This document shows, in pieces, positions 1 to 9,026 of a stretch of 64,000 bases of DNA. Origin of the DNA: Pseudomonas sp. R28(2017) (GTDB taxonomy: Bacteria > Pseudomonadota > Gammaproteobacteria > Pseudomonadales > Pseudomonadaceae); assembly GCF_002112505.1 (NCBI RefSeq), contig NZ_NEHW01000021.1:17616-81615 (forward strand), read 5' to 3'. A program made the translations under genes and the position numbers. The stretch's first letter is position 1, and the number at the start of each line of letters is the position of its first letter. The notes under the pieces were generated by a model. It was not told where the DNA came from. It searched no databases and worked only from the letters and a program-made list of their open reading frames with translations.

Positions 1-1084
1 CTTCGACCTTGACCACCTGGAAGCGGCGGGCGAGGGCGGCGTCCTTCTCGAAGTACTTCTTGTATTCGGCCCAGGTGGTGGCGGCGATGGTGCGCAGCTC
101 GCCACGGGCCAGGGCCGGCTTGAGCAGGTTGGCGGCATCGTTCTGCCCGGCCTGGCCGCCGGAGCCGATCAGGGTGTGGGCTTCGTCGATGAACAGGATG
201 ATCGGGTGCAGGCTGCGCTTGACCTCTTCGATCACGGCCTTGAGGCGGTTCTCGAACTCGCCCTTGACCCCGGCACCGGCCTGCAGCAGGCCCAGGTCGA
301 GGGTGTGCAGGGCGACGCCCTTGAGTACCGCTGGCACGTCACCCTGGGCGATGCGCAGGGCCAGGCCTTCGACCACGGCGGTTTTACCGACCCCGGCTTC
401 ACCGGTGAGGATCGGGTTGTTCTGCCGGCGGCGGGTGAGGATGTCGACCATCTGCCGCACCTCGAACTCGCGGCCCAGCACCGGGTCGATGCGGCCTTCA
501 CGGGCGCTCTGGGTGAGGTTGACGGTGTACTGGTCCAGCGCCGGGGTCTTGCCGCCGGCCTTGGTGTTGCTGGCCACCGGTGCTGCCGGGCTGGCAAGGG
601 CGCTGGCCTGTTTCGATTCGGCGCTGCCTTCGACCAGGGCGGCGAGGTTCAGGCGCAGGTCGTCGGCGTTGATTTTCTCAAGCTCAGGTGCCGAAGCGAC
701 CACCACGCGGCGCAGTTCGGCATCGTCGAGCAGGGCCTGCAGCAGGTGAGCGCTGCGCACCTGGCCGACGCCGTACTCGATCGAGGCCAGCAGCCAGGCC
801 TGTTCGATCATGCGGGTGATGTGCGGCGACAGCGCCGGGGTGCGGGTGTTGCCTTTCTTGAAGGTGCCCAGGGCGGTAACCAGCTGCGCCTGCAGGCGCT
901 CGGCGACCACGTCGTAGTGGCGCAGGATCGGTGCCAGGTCGCTGTCGTCGTTGTCGAGCAGCTGCAGCAGCAGGTGCTCCACCTCGACGTCGTAGTGGTG
1001 CTCCGACAGGCACAGGGCCGCCGCGCTTTCGGTGGCCGTGCGGCTGGTTTCGTTGAGCTTGGCGAACAGAGACTTCAGGTTCAC
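1..1084 (-). CDS. clpV: T6SS AAA+ ATPase ClpV/TssH, N-terminal part
   Basis: ClpV disassembles the contracted TssB-TssC sheath in the cytoplasm so that it can be reused. About 361 residues are visible and the gene continues beyond the window start. A Clp-N double-repeat region fills roughly residues 1-150, and the first AAA+ domain follows with Walker A GEAGVGKTA at residues 228-236 and a Walker B FIDEAH near residue 300. The start is a GTG that overlaps the tssG stop codon (GTGA), so translation is probably coupled. It is the last visible gene of the minus-strand operon tssB-C-E-F-G-clpV. The position behind tssG favours ClpV over the housekeeping ClpB. Confidence 0.95.
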   Translation of the reverse strand, partial: MNLKSLFAKLNETSRTATESAAALCLSEHHYDVEVEHLLLQLLDNDDSDLAPILRHYDVVAERLQAQLVTALGTFKKGNTRTPALSPHITRMIEQAWLLASIEYGVGQVRSAHLLQALLDDAELRRVVVASAPELEKINADDLRLNLAALVEGSAESKQASALASPAAPVASNTKAGGKTPALDQYTVNLTQSAREGRIDPVLGREFEVRQMVDILTRRRQNNPILTGEAGVGKTAVVEGLALRIAQGDVPAVLKGVALHTLDLGLLQAGAGVKGEFENRLKAVIEEVKRSLHPIILFIDEAHTLIGSGGQAGQNDAANLLKPALARGELRTIAATTWAEYKKYFEKDAALARRFQVVKVE

Positions 1085-2151
1085 AAGGCGACCCCATCGT
1101 AAGGAATGTGGAAAACGGCGCAACGCGAAGGCTCCGCGTCACGGCCAGGGCGTTTGAGCCAGCCCAGCCAGCCCAGCGCGACATTGCCGCTGCGGCCCAG
1201 CTGGGCGCGTGGCACGGCCTCGCGCTTGAGGCGCGGGGCGATTTCGAAGTCCAGCTCGGCGCCTATATAGAAGCGCACCAGCTCGACCAGCTTGCGGTAG
1301 CACGCGGTACCCGGCTGGAAACGCTGGTAATCGGCAAGGCTCAGCGGGCCCAGTTCGATACGGATGCTCGACTGGTAGTCCCAGACCCGGTTGCCGGCGA
1401 CCGCACTGTGGCCCAGCTGCGCGTTCTTGCGCCCCAGCTGGGTACATTGCTCGGGCTGCAGGTTCAGCCAGCGCCCGGCGAACTGCTTGGCCTTGATCGG
1501 CAGCGAAAAATAGAAGCCGAGCATCACTTCGAGATTGAGCGCGTTGCGTGGCTTCTGGCTGAGCAGCCCGGCAAAGTAGCTGAACAGCTCGCGGCGCAGC
1601 GCCGACGGCTGTTCTTCGAACTTGAGCTTCTGCGCACGCGGGCCCAGGCCGACCAGGTTGAGCAGATAGCCATCGAAGCCCGAGGTGCCGTTGCGCTCGT
1701 GCTCGATATGGAATTTGTACTTCTGCCAGGCCTCGTAGAACAGCGTGGTCATGCGGTGCGAGAAGATGTCGAGAAACGCATGGGCTGCATCGTCGCGGTA
1801 CTGCACGTGGCGCTCGAGCAGCAGCTCGGTGTACGGGCGCGGCAGCACGCCCGAGGGCCCGACCAGGCCCATGAAGGTGACTTGCACCTCCGACAGTGGC
1901 AGGCCGGCCGCAGATACCTTGCCTTCGCGCTCGAAGTGCAGGTCGCTGACCTCGCTGGCCGGGAACGCCAGCGACAGCTGGGTGCGAAAACGCAGCGGGT
2001 CTTCGTGCGGCCGGGTTGCCAGGTCCATGCGCCCGGTACGGCTGTAGTGCAGGCGGAGCAGGCGCACCAATTGAAAGAATTCGAATCGGTGCGGCTCGGC
2101 TCGGGCCTGATCGATCAGACCAGGGGCTGATCGCCAGTGCGTGCTGGCCAT
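1081..2151 (-). CDS. tssG: T6SS baseplate protein TssG
   Basis: TssG (VasB/ImpH family) forms the baseplate wedge with TssE, TssF and TssK, on which the sheath polymerises. The 356-residue length is usual for the family. Near the N-terminus the family segment FEFFQLVRLL is present, followed by LRFRTQLSLAFP and the FMGLVGPSGVLP region around residues 95-105. The gene begins 37 bp inside the end of tssF and its stop overlaps the GTG of clpV. This tight packing indicates one transcript and coupled translation. Nothing unusual is seen in the protein. Confidence 0.96.
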   Translation of the reverse strand: MASTHWRSAPGLIDQARAEPHRFEFFQLVRLLRLHYSRTGRMDLATRPHEDPLRFRTQLSLAFPASEVSDLHFEREGKVSAAGLPLSEVQVTFMGLVGPSGVLPRPYTELLLERHVQYRDDAAHAFLDIFSHRMTTLFYEAWQKYKFHIEHERNGTSGFDGYLLNLVGLGPRAQKLKFEEQPSALRRELFSYFAGLLSQKPRNALNLEVMLGFYFSLPIKAKQFAGRWLNLQPEQCTQLGRKNAQLGHSAVAGNRVWDYQSSIRIELGPLSLADYQRFQPGTACYRKLVELVRFYIGAELDFEIAPRLKREAVPRAQLGRSGNVALGWLGWLKRPGRDAEPSRCAVFHIPYDGVAL

Positions 2152-3935
2152 TGGACGATTCTCTTTTCTCGTTGTTGGGAGCGCAGGCTCAGTTGGGTGA
2201 AACTGTTCATCGAGCAGTACTGGCCGAAGAAGTGGTCCAGCACCATGCCGAACAGGAACACGCCGCTGCCGGTGAACTGGCTTTCGTCAAGGGTCAGGGT
2301 GATGCCCACGCCCCGCACGAAGTTCGGCCGTGGGTGGCCGATGCGCGCGACCACCGGCTCGCTGCTGATCGCCTTGATGCCGTTGATCTGTTTGCGAATG
2401 GCCGAGACATTGCGGTAGTTGTACAGCGACAGCAGCTCGAGCAGCACTTCGCGGCCCTGGCTGACCAGCGACAGGTGGTTCAGCGACAGGTGCGAAATCA
2501 GACGCCAGATCAGGCCCTTGCCCAGCGGCACGCGCACGGTGGCGGTCGGTTTGCGCAGGCAGCGGATATCCTTGATCACCGAGTTGGCCGGGAAGTTGAA
2601 CTCACCCCGGTCGCCACCGAACGGCAGCATCAAGGGCACATCGCGGTTGCTGCAGGTGAGGCCGATGCTGAGGGTGTCAGTGCTGGCGTCGATCAGTTCC
2701 AGGTCACGGTCGACCACGCGGATGCTCATGGCCGTGGCGTCGCCCTGGTTGCGCCGCCGGGCGATCCAGAAGCTGGTGTGCGGGTCTTGCTCGCCACGCG
2801 GCTCGAAGAACGGCTGGCAGGTGGCGACCTGGTCGATGCCGCCGATCTTGCGCACCCGCCGCACGCGGTCGATCGACACCACTTCGGCAGCATTGTGCAG
2901 CCGGGTGTCGGGGATGACCGGGTATTCGTGCTGGGTGTGGGTCAGCTTGATCGGCTCGGCCTGCTGGCGGAACAGGTTGATGATCGGCGTGCAGTTGAGC
3001 TTGAAGTTGTTGCGCCCGATGTTCTGGCTCAGCCGCGCCAGGCGCTCGCTGAGGTCGTAGTCGCTGAAGTAGAAGTTGACCTCGACCTCTTCGATCGCCT
3101 TGCCCTGCAGGATGCGGGCAAAACCACTGAGGTCGAAGAACATGAATTTGTCGGGGAAGGTGAAGTACTCGTGCAGCAGGCGGTAGCCCAGGAACGAGCG
3201 CTCGGAGTAGTCCACCAGGCCTTCGTCGCGGGCATAGCCCACGGCCTTCAGGGCTGTGGCCGGCAGCGCGACTTCGCGGCTGCGGCCTTCGTCCTGGAAG
3301 CTCAGGGTGGCTTTGGCCAGGTTGTTGAACAGCAGCTCGTACAGCTGCAGCATCAGCGTCGCTTCGCCGTCGAGGAAGAACCGCAGGCGGTCGATTTCCA
3401 TCTGGCCGAACAGCGCATCGCTGGTGGCTCGCAGGCGGATGCGCAGGCGTGCCACCAGCGATGCGCTGTGGCCATTGAACGCCGAACGCTCCATCTCTGC
3501 GAACGAGGCCTGTTGCACGCTGATCGGCCACAGTTCTACCGGGTAGCAGGTGCGGAACTTGCAAACCACGCCTTCCACGGCATTGGCCTGCATCTCGGTG
3601 TGGCGCGCCACGCGGTAGGCCTCGGTGACCTTTTCATGCTTGCCCAGGCTCAGCTCGGCGATCGACATCGACGGCGTAGGGCGCAGGTAGTGCGGGTACA
3701 GCACCTCAAGGAAGGATTCGACGATTTCCGGAAACTCGTCATCGAGCTTTTTGTGCACCCGCGCAGACAGGAACGAGAACGCCTCGATCAGGCGCTCGGT
3801 GTGCGGGTCTTCGCAGTTGTCACCCTCGATCAGCAGCCGCGAAGCAATCTTCGGGTACTGCGCGGCAAACTCCTGGCCGAGGAAGCGCAGGTGCGACAGT
3901 TCCTTTTCGTAGTAGGGCAGCAGTTCGTCGAGCAT
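2115..3935 (-). CDS. tssF: T6SS baseplate protein TssF
   Basis: TssF (VasA/ImpG family) is the large wedge protein of the T6SS baseplate. The 606-residue length is typical. The N-terminus carries the family signature LLPYYEKELSHLR and then GQEFAAQYPKIASRL. Further on, FSFLSARVHKKLDDEFP and LYPHYLRPTPSM are recognisable TssF segments. The ATG shares one base with the tssE stop (TGATG), and the 3' end overlaps tssG by 37 bp. The opposite strand has a long accidental open frame caused by high GC. It is not a gene. Confidence 0.96.
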   Translation of the reverse strand: MLDELLPYYEKELSHLRFLGQEFAAQYPKIASRLLIEGDNCEDPHTERLIEAFSFLSARVHKKLDDEFPEIVESFLEVLYPHYLRPTPSMSIAELSLGKHEKVTEAYRVARHTEMQANAVEGVVCKFRTCYPVELWPISVQQASFAEMERSAFNGHSASLVARLRIRLRATSDALFGQMEIDRLRFFLDGEATLMLQLYELLFNNLAKATLSFQDEGRSREVALPATALKAVGYARDEGLVDYSERSFLGYRLLHEYFTFPDKFMFFDLSGFARILQGKAIEEVEVNFYFSDYDLSERLARLSQNIGRNNFKLNCTPIINLFRQQAEPIKLTHTQHEYPVIPDTRLHNAAEVVSIDRVRRVRKIGGIDQVATCQPFFEPRGEQDPHTSFWIARRRNQGDATAMSIRVVDRDLELIDASTDTLSIGLTCSNRDVPLMLPFGGDRGEFNFPANSVIKDIRCLRKPTATVRVPLGKGLIWRLISHLSLNHLSLVSQGREVLLELLSLYNYRNVSAIRKQINGIKAISSEPVVARIGHPRPNFVRGVGITLTLDESQFTGSGVFLFGMVLDHFFGQYCSMNSFTQLSLRSQQREKRIVQWPARTGDQPLV

Positions 3936-4417
3936 CAGTTGAGGTTCTGCACTTTGTATTCCTGGGTGTTGACCTGCAGCACGGCGTCGAACGACACCTG
4001 GCGGCTGATGTCCTGCAGACGCAGCACGGCGTCCACGCGGAAGGTCAACATGCGGTGGCCGTTTTCCTGGGCCAGCAGTTGCACTTGCACCCGGCGGAAA
4101 CGCCGGTCGCCGGTGCTGATCGCCCGCTCCAGCTGTTGCTGGATGAGCCGGCGATCATGGGGGTCGAGCACGCTGCGGCTGATGAAGTCGGGCATGCCGT
4201 ATTCAAGGATGGAACCACCGAGCTGCTTGAAGCCGTCGAGTTCCTCGGCGACCAGGGACTGGCGGGTATTCACCAGCACCTCGAGGTCGCGGACGATGCT
4301 CGCCTTGTACTCGGCCAGCGAACAGGTGCGCTGCGCAGCCGCTTCGGCCGACTGGTACGGACGGTCGTCCAGCAGTCGGTCGAGCAGCGAGGGCAGCAGG
4401 CGGGCCTGATTACTCAT
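3935..4417 (-). CDS. tssE: T6SS baseplate protein TssE (gp25-like)
   Basis: TssE is the gp25-like baseplate component that seeds the sheath. The protein has 160 residues, normal for the family. The central stretch FKQLGGSILEYGMPDF fits the lysozyme-like gp25 fold, and the C-terminal half has FRVDAVLRLQ. The gene lies 26 bp behind tssC. In P. aeruginosa HSI-I, hcp and tagJ sit between tssC and tssE. Here neither is present, so Hcp must be encoded elsewhere. Confidence 0.93.
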   Translation of the reverse strand: MSNQARLLPSLLDRLLDDRPYQSAEAAAQRTCSLAEYKASIVRDLEVLVNTRQSLVAEELDGFKQLGGSILEYGMPDFISRSVLDPHDRRLIQQQLERAISTGDRRFRRVQVQLLAQENGHRMLTFRVDAVLRLQDISRQVSFDAVLQVNTQEYKVQNLN

Positions 4418-4443
4418 GTGTCATCCCTGTACACAGCGGCCGG

Positions 4444-5946
4444 TCAGCCGCGGGCGCCTTGCGGCAGTTCGGCGACCAGGCGCAGCGAGGCGGTCAGTTC
4501 GTCGAGCTGGTAGTGCGGGCGCAGGTAAGTCACGGCCTTGTACACGCCAGGCTTGCCGGGCACTTCGAACACCTCGGCGCGGGCTTCGCGCAGCGGGAAC
4601 TTGGCCTTGGCCTCCTGGCTGGCGGTGTCGTCGAGCAGCACGTAGCTGGCCAGCCACTGGTTGAGGAAGCGTTCCACATCCATGCGCGAGGCGAAGCTGC
4701 CGATCTTGTCGCGCATGATCGCCTTCATGTAGTGGGCGATGCGCGACGTGGCGAAGATGTACTGCAGCTGCGCCGACAGGCGTGCGTTGGCGTTGGCGAT
4801 GTCGGTGTTGTACTGCTTCTGCTTCTGCGCCGACTGGGTGCCGAAGAATGCGGCGTAGTCGGTGCCCTTGCAGTGCACCAGGGGGATGAAGCCGAGGTCC
4901 GACAGCTCTTTTTCGCGGCGGTCGGTGATGGCGATCTCGGTCGGGCACTTGAGGGCGATTTCGCCGTCGTCGGTCTTGAAGGTGTGGGTCGGCAGGCCTT
5001 CGACCAGGCCGCCACCTTCCACGCCGCGAATCGCCACGCACCAGCCGTAGCGGGAGAAGGCATCGGTGACGCGGGTGCCGAGGGCGTAGGCGGCGTTCAT
5101 CCACAGGTACTTGTTGTGGTCGCGGCCGTCGACGCTTTCGACGAAGTTGAATTCTTCCACCGGCGTGGTATCCGGGCCATAGGGCAGGCGGCCGAGCACG
5201 TGGGGCAGGGTGAGGCCGACGTAGCGCGAGTCTTCCGAGGCGCGGAACGACTTCCACTTGGCGTATTCGACGGTGTCGAAGATTTTCGCCAGGTCACGCG
5301 GGCCGGACATCTCGGTGAACGAGTCCCAGCCGAACAGCTCGGGCGAGGCCGCCGAAATGAATGGCGCGTGGGCCGCGGCGGCCACGTGCGAGATCTCTTC
5401 GAGCAGGTACATGTCTTCGGGGCTGCGCTTGAACTCGTAGTCGCCGATCAGCATGCCGAACGGGGCGCCGCCGAAGGTGCCGTACTCTTCTTCGTAGACC
5501 TTCTTGAACAGCGCGCTCTGGTCGAATTCGCTGGCGGCCTTGAGGTCGCGTACCAGGTCCTTCTTCGAGGCGTTGAGCAGGTGGATCTTCAGCGTGGTGC
5601 TGGTTTCGGTCTGGTCGACCTGGTACTTCAGGCCGCGCCAGGAGGCTTCCAGCTGCTGGAACTCACGGGCGTGCATGATCTCGTTCATCTGCTCGGAGAG
5701 CATCGAATCGATTTCGGCGATGCGTGCGTCGAGCACGGCGATCAGGTCTTTGCTCGGGGTCATTTCGCCCTCGAGCACCTGGTTCACCAGCTCGCCGATC
5801 AGGTCGCGGGTGCGGTTGCGCTCGGTGTCGGAGCGGGCCACGCGGCTTTGCGAAATGATGCTGTCGAGCAGCGAAGGCTGAGGGGCGAAGTTTTCCACTT
5901 CGACCAGGTCGCCGGCCTGTTGCGGTGCGGTTTGCTTGTCGGTCAT
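4444..5946 (-). CDS. tssC: T6SS sheath large subunit TssC
   Basis: TssC (VipB/ImpC) forms, with TssB, the contractile sheath around the Hcp tube. The 500-residue length is normal. Characteristic segments are an N-terminal LDSIISQSRVARSD, the FQQLEASWRGLKYQV stretch around residue 100, FGMLIGDYEF near residue 160 and the C-terminal YLRPHYQLDELTASLRLVAELP. It follows tssB after 14 bp, as in nearly all T6SS clusters. The two sheath subunits are expected to be co-translated in matching amounts. Confidence 0.97.
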   Translation of the reverse strand: MTDKQTAPQQAGDLVEVENFAPQPSLLDSIISQSRVARSDTERNRTRDLIGELVNQVLEGEMTPSKDLIAVLDARIAEIDSMLSEQMNEIMHAREFQQLEASWRGLKYQVDQTETSTTLKIHLLNASKKDLVRDLKAASEFDQSALFKKVYEEEYGTFGGAPFGMLIGDYEFKRSPEDMYLLEEISHVAAAAHAPFISAASPELFGWDSFTEMSGPRDLAKIFDTVEYAKWKSFRASEDSRYVGLTLPHVLGRLPYGPDTTPVEEFNFVESVDGRDHNKYLWMNAAYALGTRVTDAFSRYGWCVAIRGVEGGGLVEGLPTHTFKTDDGEIALKCPTEIAITDRREKELSDLGFIPLVHCKGTDYAAFFGTQSAQKQKQYNTDIANANARLSAQLQYIFATSRIAHYMKAIMRDKIGSFASRMDVERFLNQWLASYVLLDDTASQEAKAKFPLREARAEVFEVPGKPGVYKAVTYLRPHYQLDELTASLRLVAELPQGARG

Positions 5947-5960
5947 GTTCGGGCTCCTGC

Positions 5961-6500
5961 TCAGGCGCGATCGTCGCTGGACGGGTCTTTCACTTCGGCT
6001 TCACGGCCGAATTCCTGGCCCAGGGTCTTGAGCTTTTCGGTGTTCTGCAGCACGTCCATCAGCAGCTCTTCGAGCTTGTCGTTGCCGCCCATCTTGTTGC
6101 GCAGGTCGGCCAGCTTGTTGCGCACTTCCAGCAGCTTGCGCAGCGGCTCGACCTGCTTGACCACGTTCTGTGGCTCGAAGTCTTCAAGGCTGTTGAAGTT
6201 CAGTTCGACGCCCAGCTGGGTGCCGTTCTTGGCCAGGGTGTTGTCGACGCGGTAGGTCAGGCGCGGCTTGATGCCCTTGAGCACGCCGTTGAAGTTGTCG
6301 CGGTCGATGAAGACGAACTTGCGGTCCTTGAGCTTGGGCAGCGGCTCCAGCGGGTTGCCGGAGAAATCGCCCAGCACGCCGACGACAAAGGGCAGCTCTT
6401 TCTTCTCGATGGCATCGCCGATGTCCACGTCGTAGGTGATATGGACCCGAGGTGCGCGAACGCGGTCGAGTTTGTGCTGGGTGCTTTCCTTCTTCGCCAT
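5961..6500 (-). CDS. tssB: T6SS sheath small subunit TssB
   Basis: TssB (VipA/ImpB) is the small sheath subunit. I place the start at the ATG giving MAKKESTQHKLDRVRAPRVH (179 residues), because a GGAG Shine-Dalgarno sequence lies about 8 bases before it and family members begin MAK-ES-Q-KL-RVR. A frame extension of 12 residues upstream is not needed. The segments VHITYDVDIGDA and LPFVVGVLGDFSGNP are diagnostic. It is followed by tssC and preceded by an unclassified T6SS-linked gene. Confidence 0.96.
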   Translation of the reverse strand: MAKKESTQHKLDRVRAPRVHITYDVDIGDAIEKKELPFVVGVLGDFSGNPLEPLPKLKDRKFVFIDRDNFNGVLKGIKPRLTYRVDNTLAKNGTQLGVELNFNSLEDFEPQNVVKQVEPLRKLLEVRNKLADLRNKMGGNDKLEELLMDVLQNTEKLKTLGQEFGREAEVKDPSSDDRA

Positions 6501-6564
6501 CGTGTTCTCCAGTGCGAGCAATTCGCTGCGAATCATTGCGCGGCCCGCGAGCGGGCGCTGCGCG

Positions 6565-7314
6565 TTACAGTCCTTCGATCGTCAGCAGCAGGCGCTGACG
6601 GATGTCGTCGTTCATTTCCAGAATGTTGTCGCGCCCCACCAGCTCTTCGAAGCTGGTGTTGCCGGCAATTTGCGTGCTGCTGCGGATCACCGAATCGTCA
6701 GGCAGTTGCGAACGCACCGGCGAGCTGATGACGCAGAACGGCAGGTCGCCAAAGCCCTTGAGACGCTCGAAGCTGAGCCCGTAGCGCAGGCCTTCGAACA
6801 GCCGGCCAAGGCCTGGCGATTTGCTCAGGCAGTAGAACAGCACCAGGTAGTGCACCACGAAGCGGTACAGCTCGGCGCTGCTGCGGTTGGGGTCTTTGAT
6901 GACGGTGCGAAACTGCGCCAGGTCGAAGGCGTGGAAACCCACCACCCAGCGCGTCGGGCTGGTGATGCGGATGACCTGGCCGCTCTGTTCGAGGACCTTG
7001 TCGTATTCCAGCGGGAACAGTTCGGGGGTGGTGCTGATCAGGTTCAGCGGCACTTCCAGCTCGCTGACCAGCTGGAACGGCGCGGCCGAGCCGATGCGCT
7101 CGTAGAGTTCGATCAACGACTGGAAGTGGCCCTGGGTTTCGCGCCCGCTGCTGCGCTGGGCGCCTTGCAGGTATTCGCCAAACAGGGTCTGCGGACGGAT
7201 CAGCGGTGCCACGGTGGCAAGGTAATCCGCCGCCTGCGCCTTCAGCGCATCGGAGATCGCCCGCGTCTGGCTACGCAGCTTGATCAGTGCTTCGACATCG
7301 AATGTCTGTGTCAT
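6565..7314 (-). CDS. T6SS-linked protein of unknown class in the tssA position
   Basis: This 249-residue cytoplasmic-looking protein (254 if the ATG five codons upstream is used) is the first gene of the tssB-C-E-F-G-clpV operon. The position matches tssA in many clusters, but I do not see an ImpA_N domain, so I do not call it TssA. Visible features are an N-terminal helical region (IKLRSQTRAISDALKAQAAD), a middle part that reads as mixed alpha/beta (FQLVSELEVPLNLIS) and a tyrosine/leucine-rich helix VVHYLVLFYCLSKSPGLG. Neither candidate start has a strong Shine-Dalgarno sequence. A role in sheath or baseplate assembly is likely from context only. Confidence 0.8.
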   Translation of the reverse strand: MTQTFDVEALIKLRSQTRAISDALKAQAADYLATVAPLIRPQTLFGEYLQGAQRSSGRETQGHFQSLIELYERIGSAAPFQLVSELEVPLNLISTTPELFPLEYDKVLEQSGQVIRITSPTRWVVGFHAFDLAQFRTVIKDPNRSSAELYRFVVHYLVLFYCLSKSPGLGRLFEGLRYGLSFERLKGFGDLPFCVISSPVRSQLPDDSVIRSSTQIAGNTSFEELVGRDNILEMNDDIRQRLLLTIEGL

Positions 7315-7753
7315 CGGTACATCGTCCATGAGCCTGCTTGATCGTCCTGAAACGCCAATGGCGTGGACCTGAAAATCGCGCCTCTCGGCTGCGGCAAATT
7401 CGAGTGCTGGCACATGAATATCGTGTTGCCAGCAATGCCGAGTAGGGCACCCCGCTGCGGAAGAAGTTCCGGCAAGGGGCGCGATTTTTTCCCTGTTTTG
7501 TGAAGTTGCGCAATGATGGCTGGATAGTGGCTATGTAGGGTTTTGTCTACTGGAGATGGGGCCTTGGCCCCCAAAGTCAGGGGGCTGAAGTGCTAAGGAG
7601 ACGGTAAAAATTGACGTAAAAAGTTTTTGTTAAAAAGTGAAGCGGGTCTCATTTTTTTGCCCCGATCCGATGGCGCTCGGCTTCCATCGCGGCGCGTTTC
7701 AATGATGGCAACGCGACGGAATATGCCGCGCCAAAGCGGTTTCGCAGGGGGTG
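7315..7753. other. Intergenic region upstream of the T6SS operon
   Basis: About 440 bp separate the T6SS operon start from the convergent end of the next gene. The promoter of the minus-strand operon should lie here. I looked for a sigma-54 pattern (GG-N10-GC) on the minus strand and found no convincing match. A small hairpin with a perfect 6-bp stem GCCCCC/GGGGGC sits at 7567-7585, without a T-run on either side. Several short open frames show no ribosome site or recognisable content. Confidence 0.4.
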
Positions 7754-8323
7754 CTACAGCGGCTTTGCACCGGCCATGCGGCCCTCGACTCCCCACTCCC
7801 GCAACCACCCGAGCAAGGCGTGTAATTCATCGGTGGCCTCGACCGACAGCGTGCCGTTTTCATGCAGGACGGCATCGCTGAGCGTACCCATGCCGCAGGG
7901 CATCGCGAACACACTCAAACGAACCTGTTCGGGGTCGCTGTGCAGCCGTGCGTGGTAGCCCAGGAGCGTGTTGGCCCAGCTTGGGTAGCCGCCATCGCGC
8001 AGCAGCAAGGTTGCTATTCGCGCCAGTACCGCAGCGACTTCCGTCAGCTCCCAGGTGCAGGGGGTGGCCGTGCCGCGCTGGGTGCCAGGTTGCATCATCA
8101 AGAGGTGGTCCAGTTCGCGGCGGCGGCAGCGAACGACCATGGGCAGCGCTGCCGAAGGTTCCTTGAGCCAGGCATCGTAGCGGGCCTGGTCGATGCGGTA
8201 ATACTCTTCGTAATCGACCAAGGGACTGCTCACCGGGATGGACAGGTAGCACTGCTGGGAAGTCAGTTCTTCTCCGAGCGAAAAGCGATGCTTGCAACTT
8301 GTGTAGGTATCGTTGAATTTCAT
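7754..8323 (-). CDS. Hypothetical protein, possible immunity protein
   Basis: This 189-residue soluble protein is not firmly recognised. The C-terminal half, with a GGYPSWANTLLG segment followed by MPCGMGTLSDAVLHENG and a closing DELHALLGWLREW helix, resembles the small DUF6966-type domain of polymorphic-toxin neighbourhoods. That comparison is from memory. A GAAGG ribosome site precedes the ATG. It lies 27 bp behind the membrane-protein gene and is probably co-transcribed with it. The pair sits between the T6SS structural operon and a toxin/immunity island, so an immunity or accessory role is plausible. No effector is directly attached to it. Confidence 0.7.
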   Translation of the reverse strand: MKFNDTYTSCKHRFSLGEELTSQQCYLSIPVSSPLVDYEEYYRIDQARYDAWLKEPSAALPMVVRCRRRELDHLLMMQPGTQRGTATPCTWELTEVAAVLARIATLLLRDGGYPSWANTLLGYHARLHSDPEQVRLSVFAMPCGMGTLSDAVLHENGTLSVEATDELHALLGWLREWGVEGRMAGAKPL

Positions 8324-8350
8324 GCTGAGAAGCGCCTTCGATGTAAGCAG

Positions 8351-8899
8351 CTAGCGGCCATCCACCTGGATGCAGATGTTCTGCTTGCCCACGATCTTGC
8401 ATGGCCAGTTATCGTTGATGTAGCTGTCTGGTGTGAAGCACATGCGCTCATCGTTCACCCAGAACATTTGCCATCCTGAACCCGAGATGCGCAGCTTGGG
8501 GCATGACCAGTAGCCCTTGGCGGAGAGTGTGGCAGTGGTCAGCGCGATCATGACAGGCGCTACGACCATGAGTGCAACCGTCAATTGCATCGAGCGCAGT
8601 TGGAACCCGTAGAGCCAGGTCTTTTTGGGCGGGGCGAATTTCTGGCCGGTCCAGGCTGCGATCAGGCAGCCCAGGGCCATGACCGGTGCGAACGGTATTG
8701 CCGCGACAACGAAGAATGATTTGAGGGACGTTTCCACGACCGGTGCATTCCGGTAGATGCGACCGTAGAGCGGTACGATTTCAGTCCAGAGCACGTAGGC
8801 GCCAAGCGCCCCTACGGCCAGTAGGCAAAGGGCCAGGCCAATGCCCGCCAGTTTGAAAAGGATCGGGGATCTTACATGGAGTTCGGCATGATTCTTCAC
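8351..8899 (-). CDS. Inner-membrane protein of unknown function, possible immunity protein
   Basis: The 182-residue protein has three predicted membrane segments: residues ~15-38 (LAGIGLALCLLAVGALGAYV), ~63-85 (FFVVAAIPFAPVMALGCLI) and ~105-128. A C-terminal periplasmic or cytoplasmic tail of about 55 residues follows, with four cysteines (SCPKL, MCFTP, PCKIV, ICIQV). The GYWSCPKL segment after the last helix is reminiscent of DUF1240 membrane proteins, a weak resemblance. It is the first gene of a two-gene minus-strand unit and diverges from the ADP-ribosylglycohydrolase gene. Membrane location would suit immunity against a membrane- or wall-acting effector, but this is inference. Confidence 0.7.
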   Translation of the reverse strand: MKNHAELHVRSPILFKLAGIGLALCLLAVGALGAYVLWTEIVPLYGRIYRNAPVVETSLKSFFVVAAIPFAPVMALGCLIAAWTGQKFAPPKKTWLYGFQLRSMQLTVALMVVAPVMIALTTATLSAKGYWSCPKLRISGSGWQMFWVNDERMCFTPDSYINDNWPCKIVGKQNICIQVDGR

Positions 8900-9026
8900 G
8901 GTAGCCTCAGCGTTCCTTGCTGCATCGGTCTGGTCTTTGCTGCTGTCTGGACGGGTCGTTGCCAGTGAGCAGCAGGTTCAGCAGAATGTTCGCATGGATG
9001 AGCGCAACCCACAGCAAGGAATGAAC

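Noticed and set aside
2016..4409. Long plus-strand open frame of 797 codons
   Set aside because: It lies opposite tssG, tssF and tssE, which are complete and recognisable. Its composition is repetitive and it has no ribosome site. It is a high-GC shadow.
6565..7314. Calling the first operon gene TssA
   Set aside because: Position fits, but no ImpA_N domain could be seen.
7315..7753. Sigma-54 promoter for the T6SS operon
   Set aside because: No GG-N10-GC pattern with acceptable flanks was found on the minus strand.
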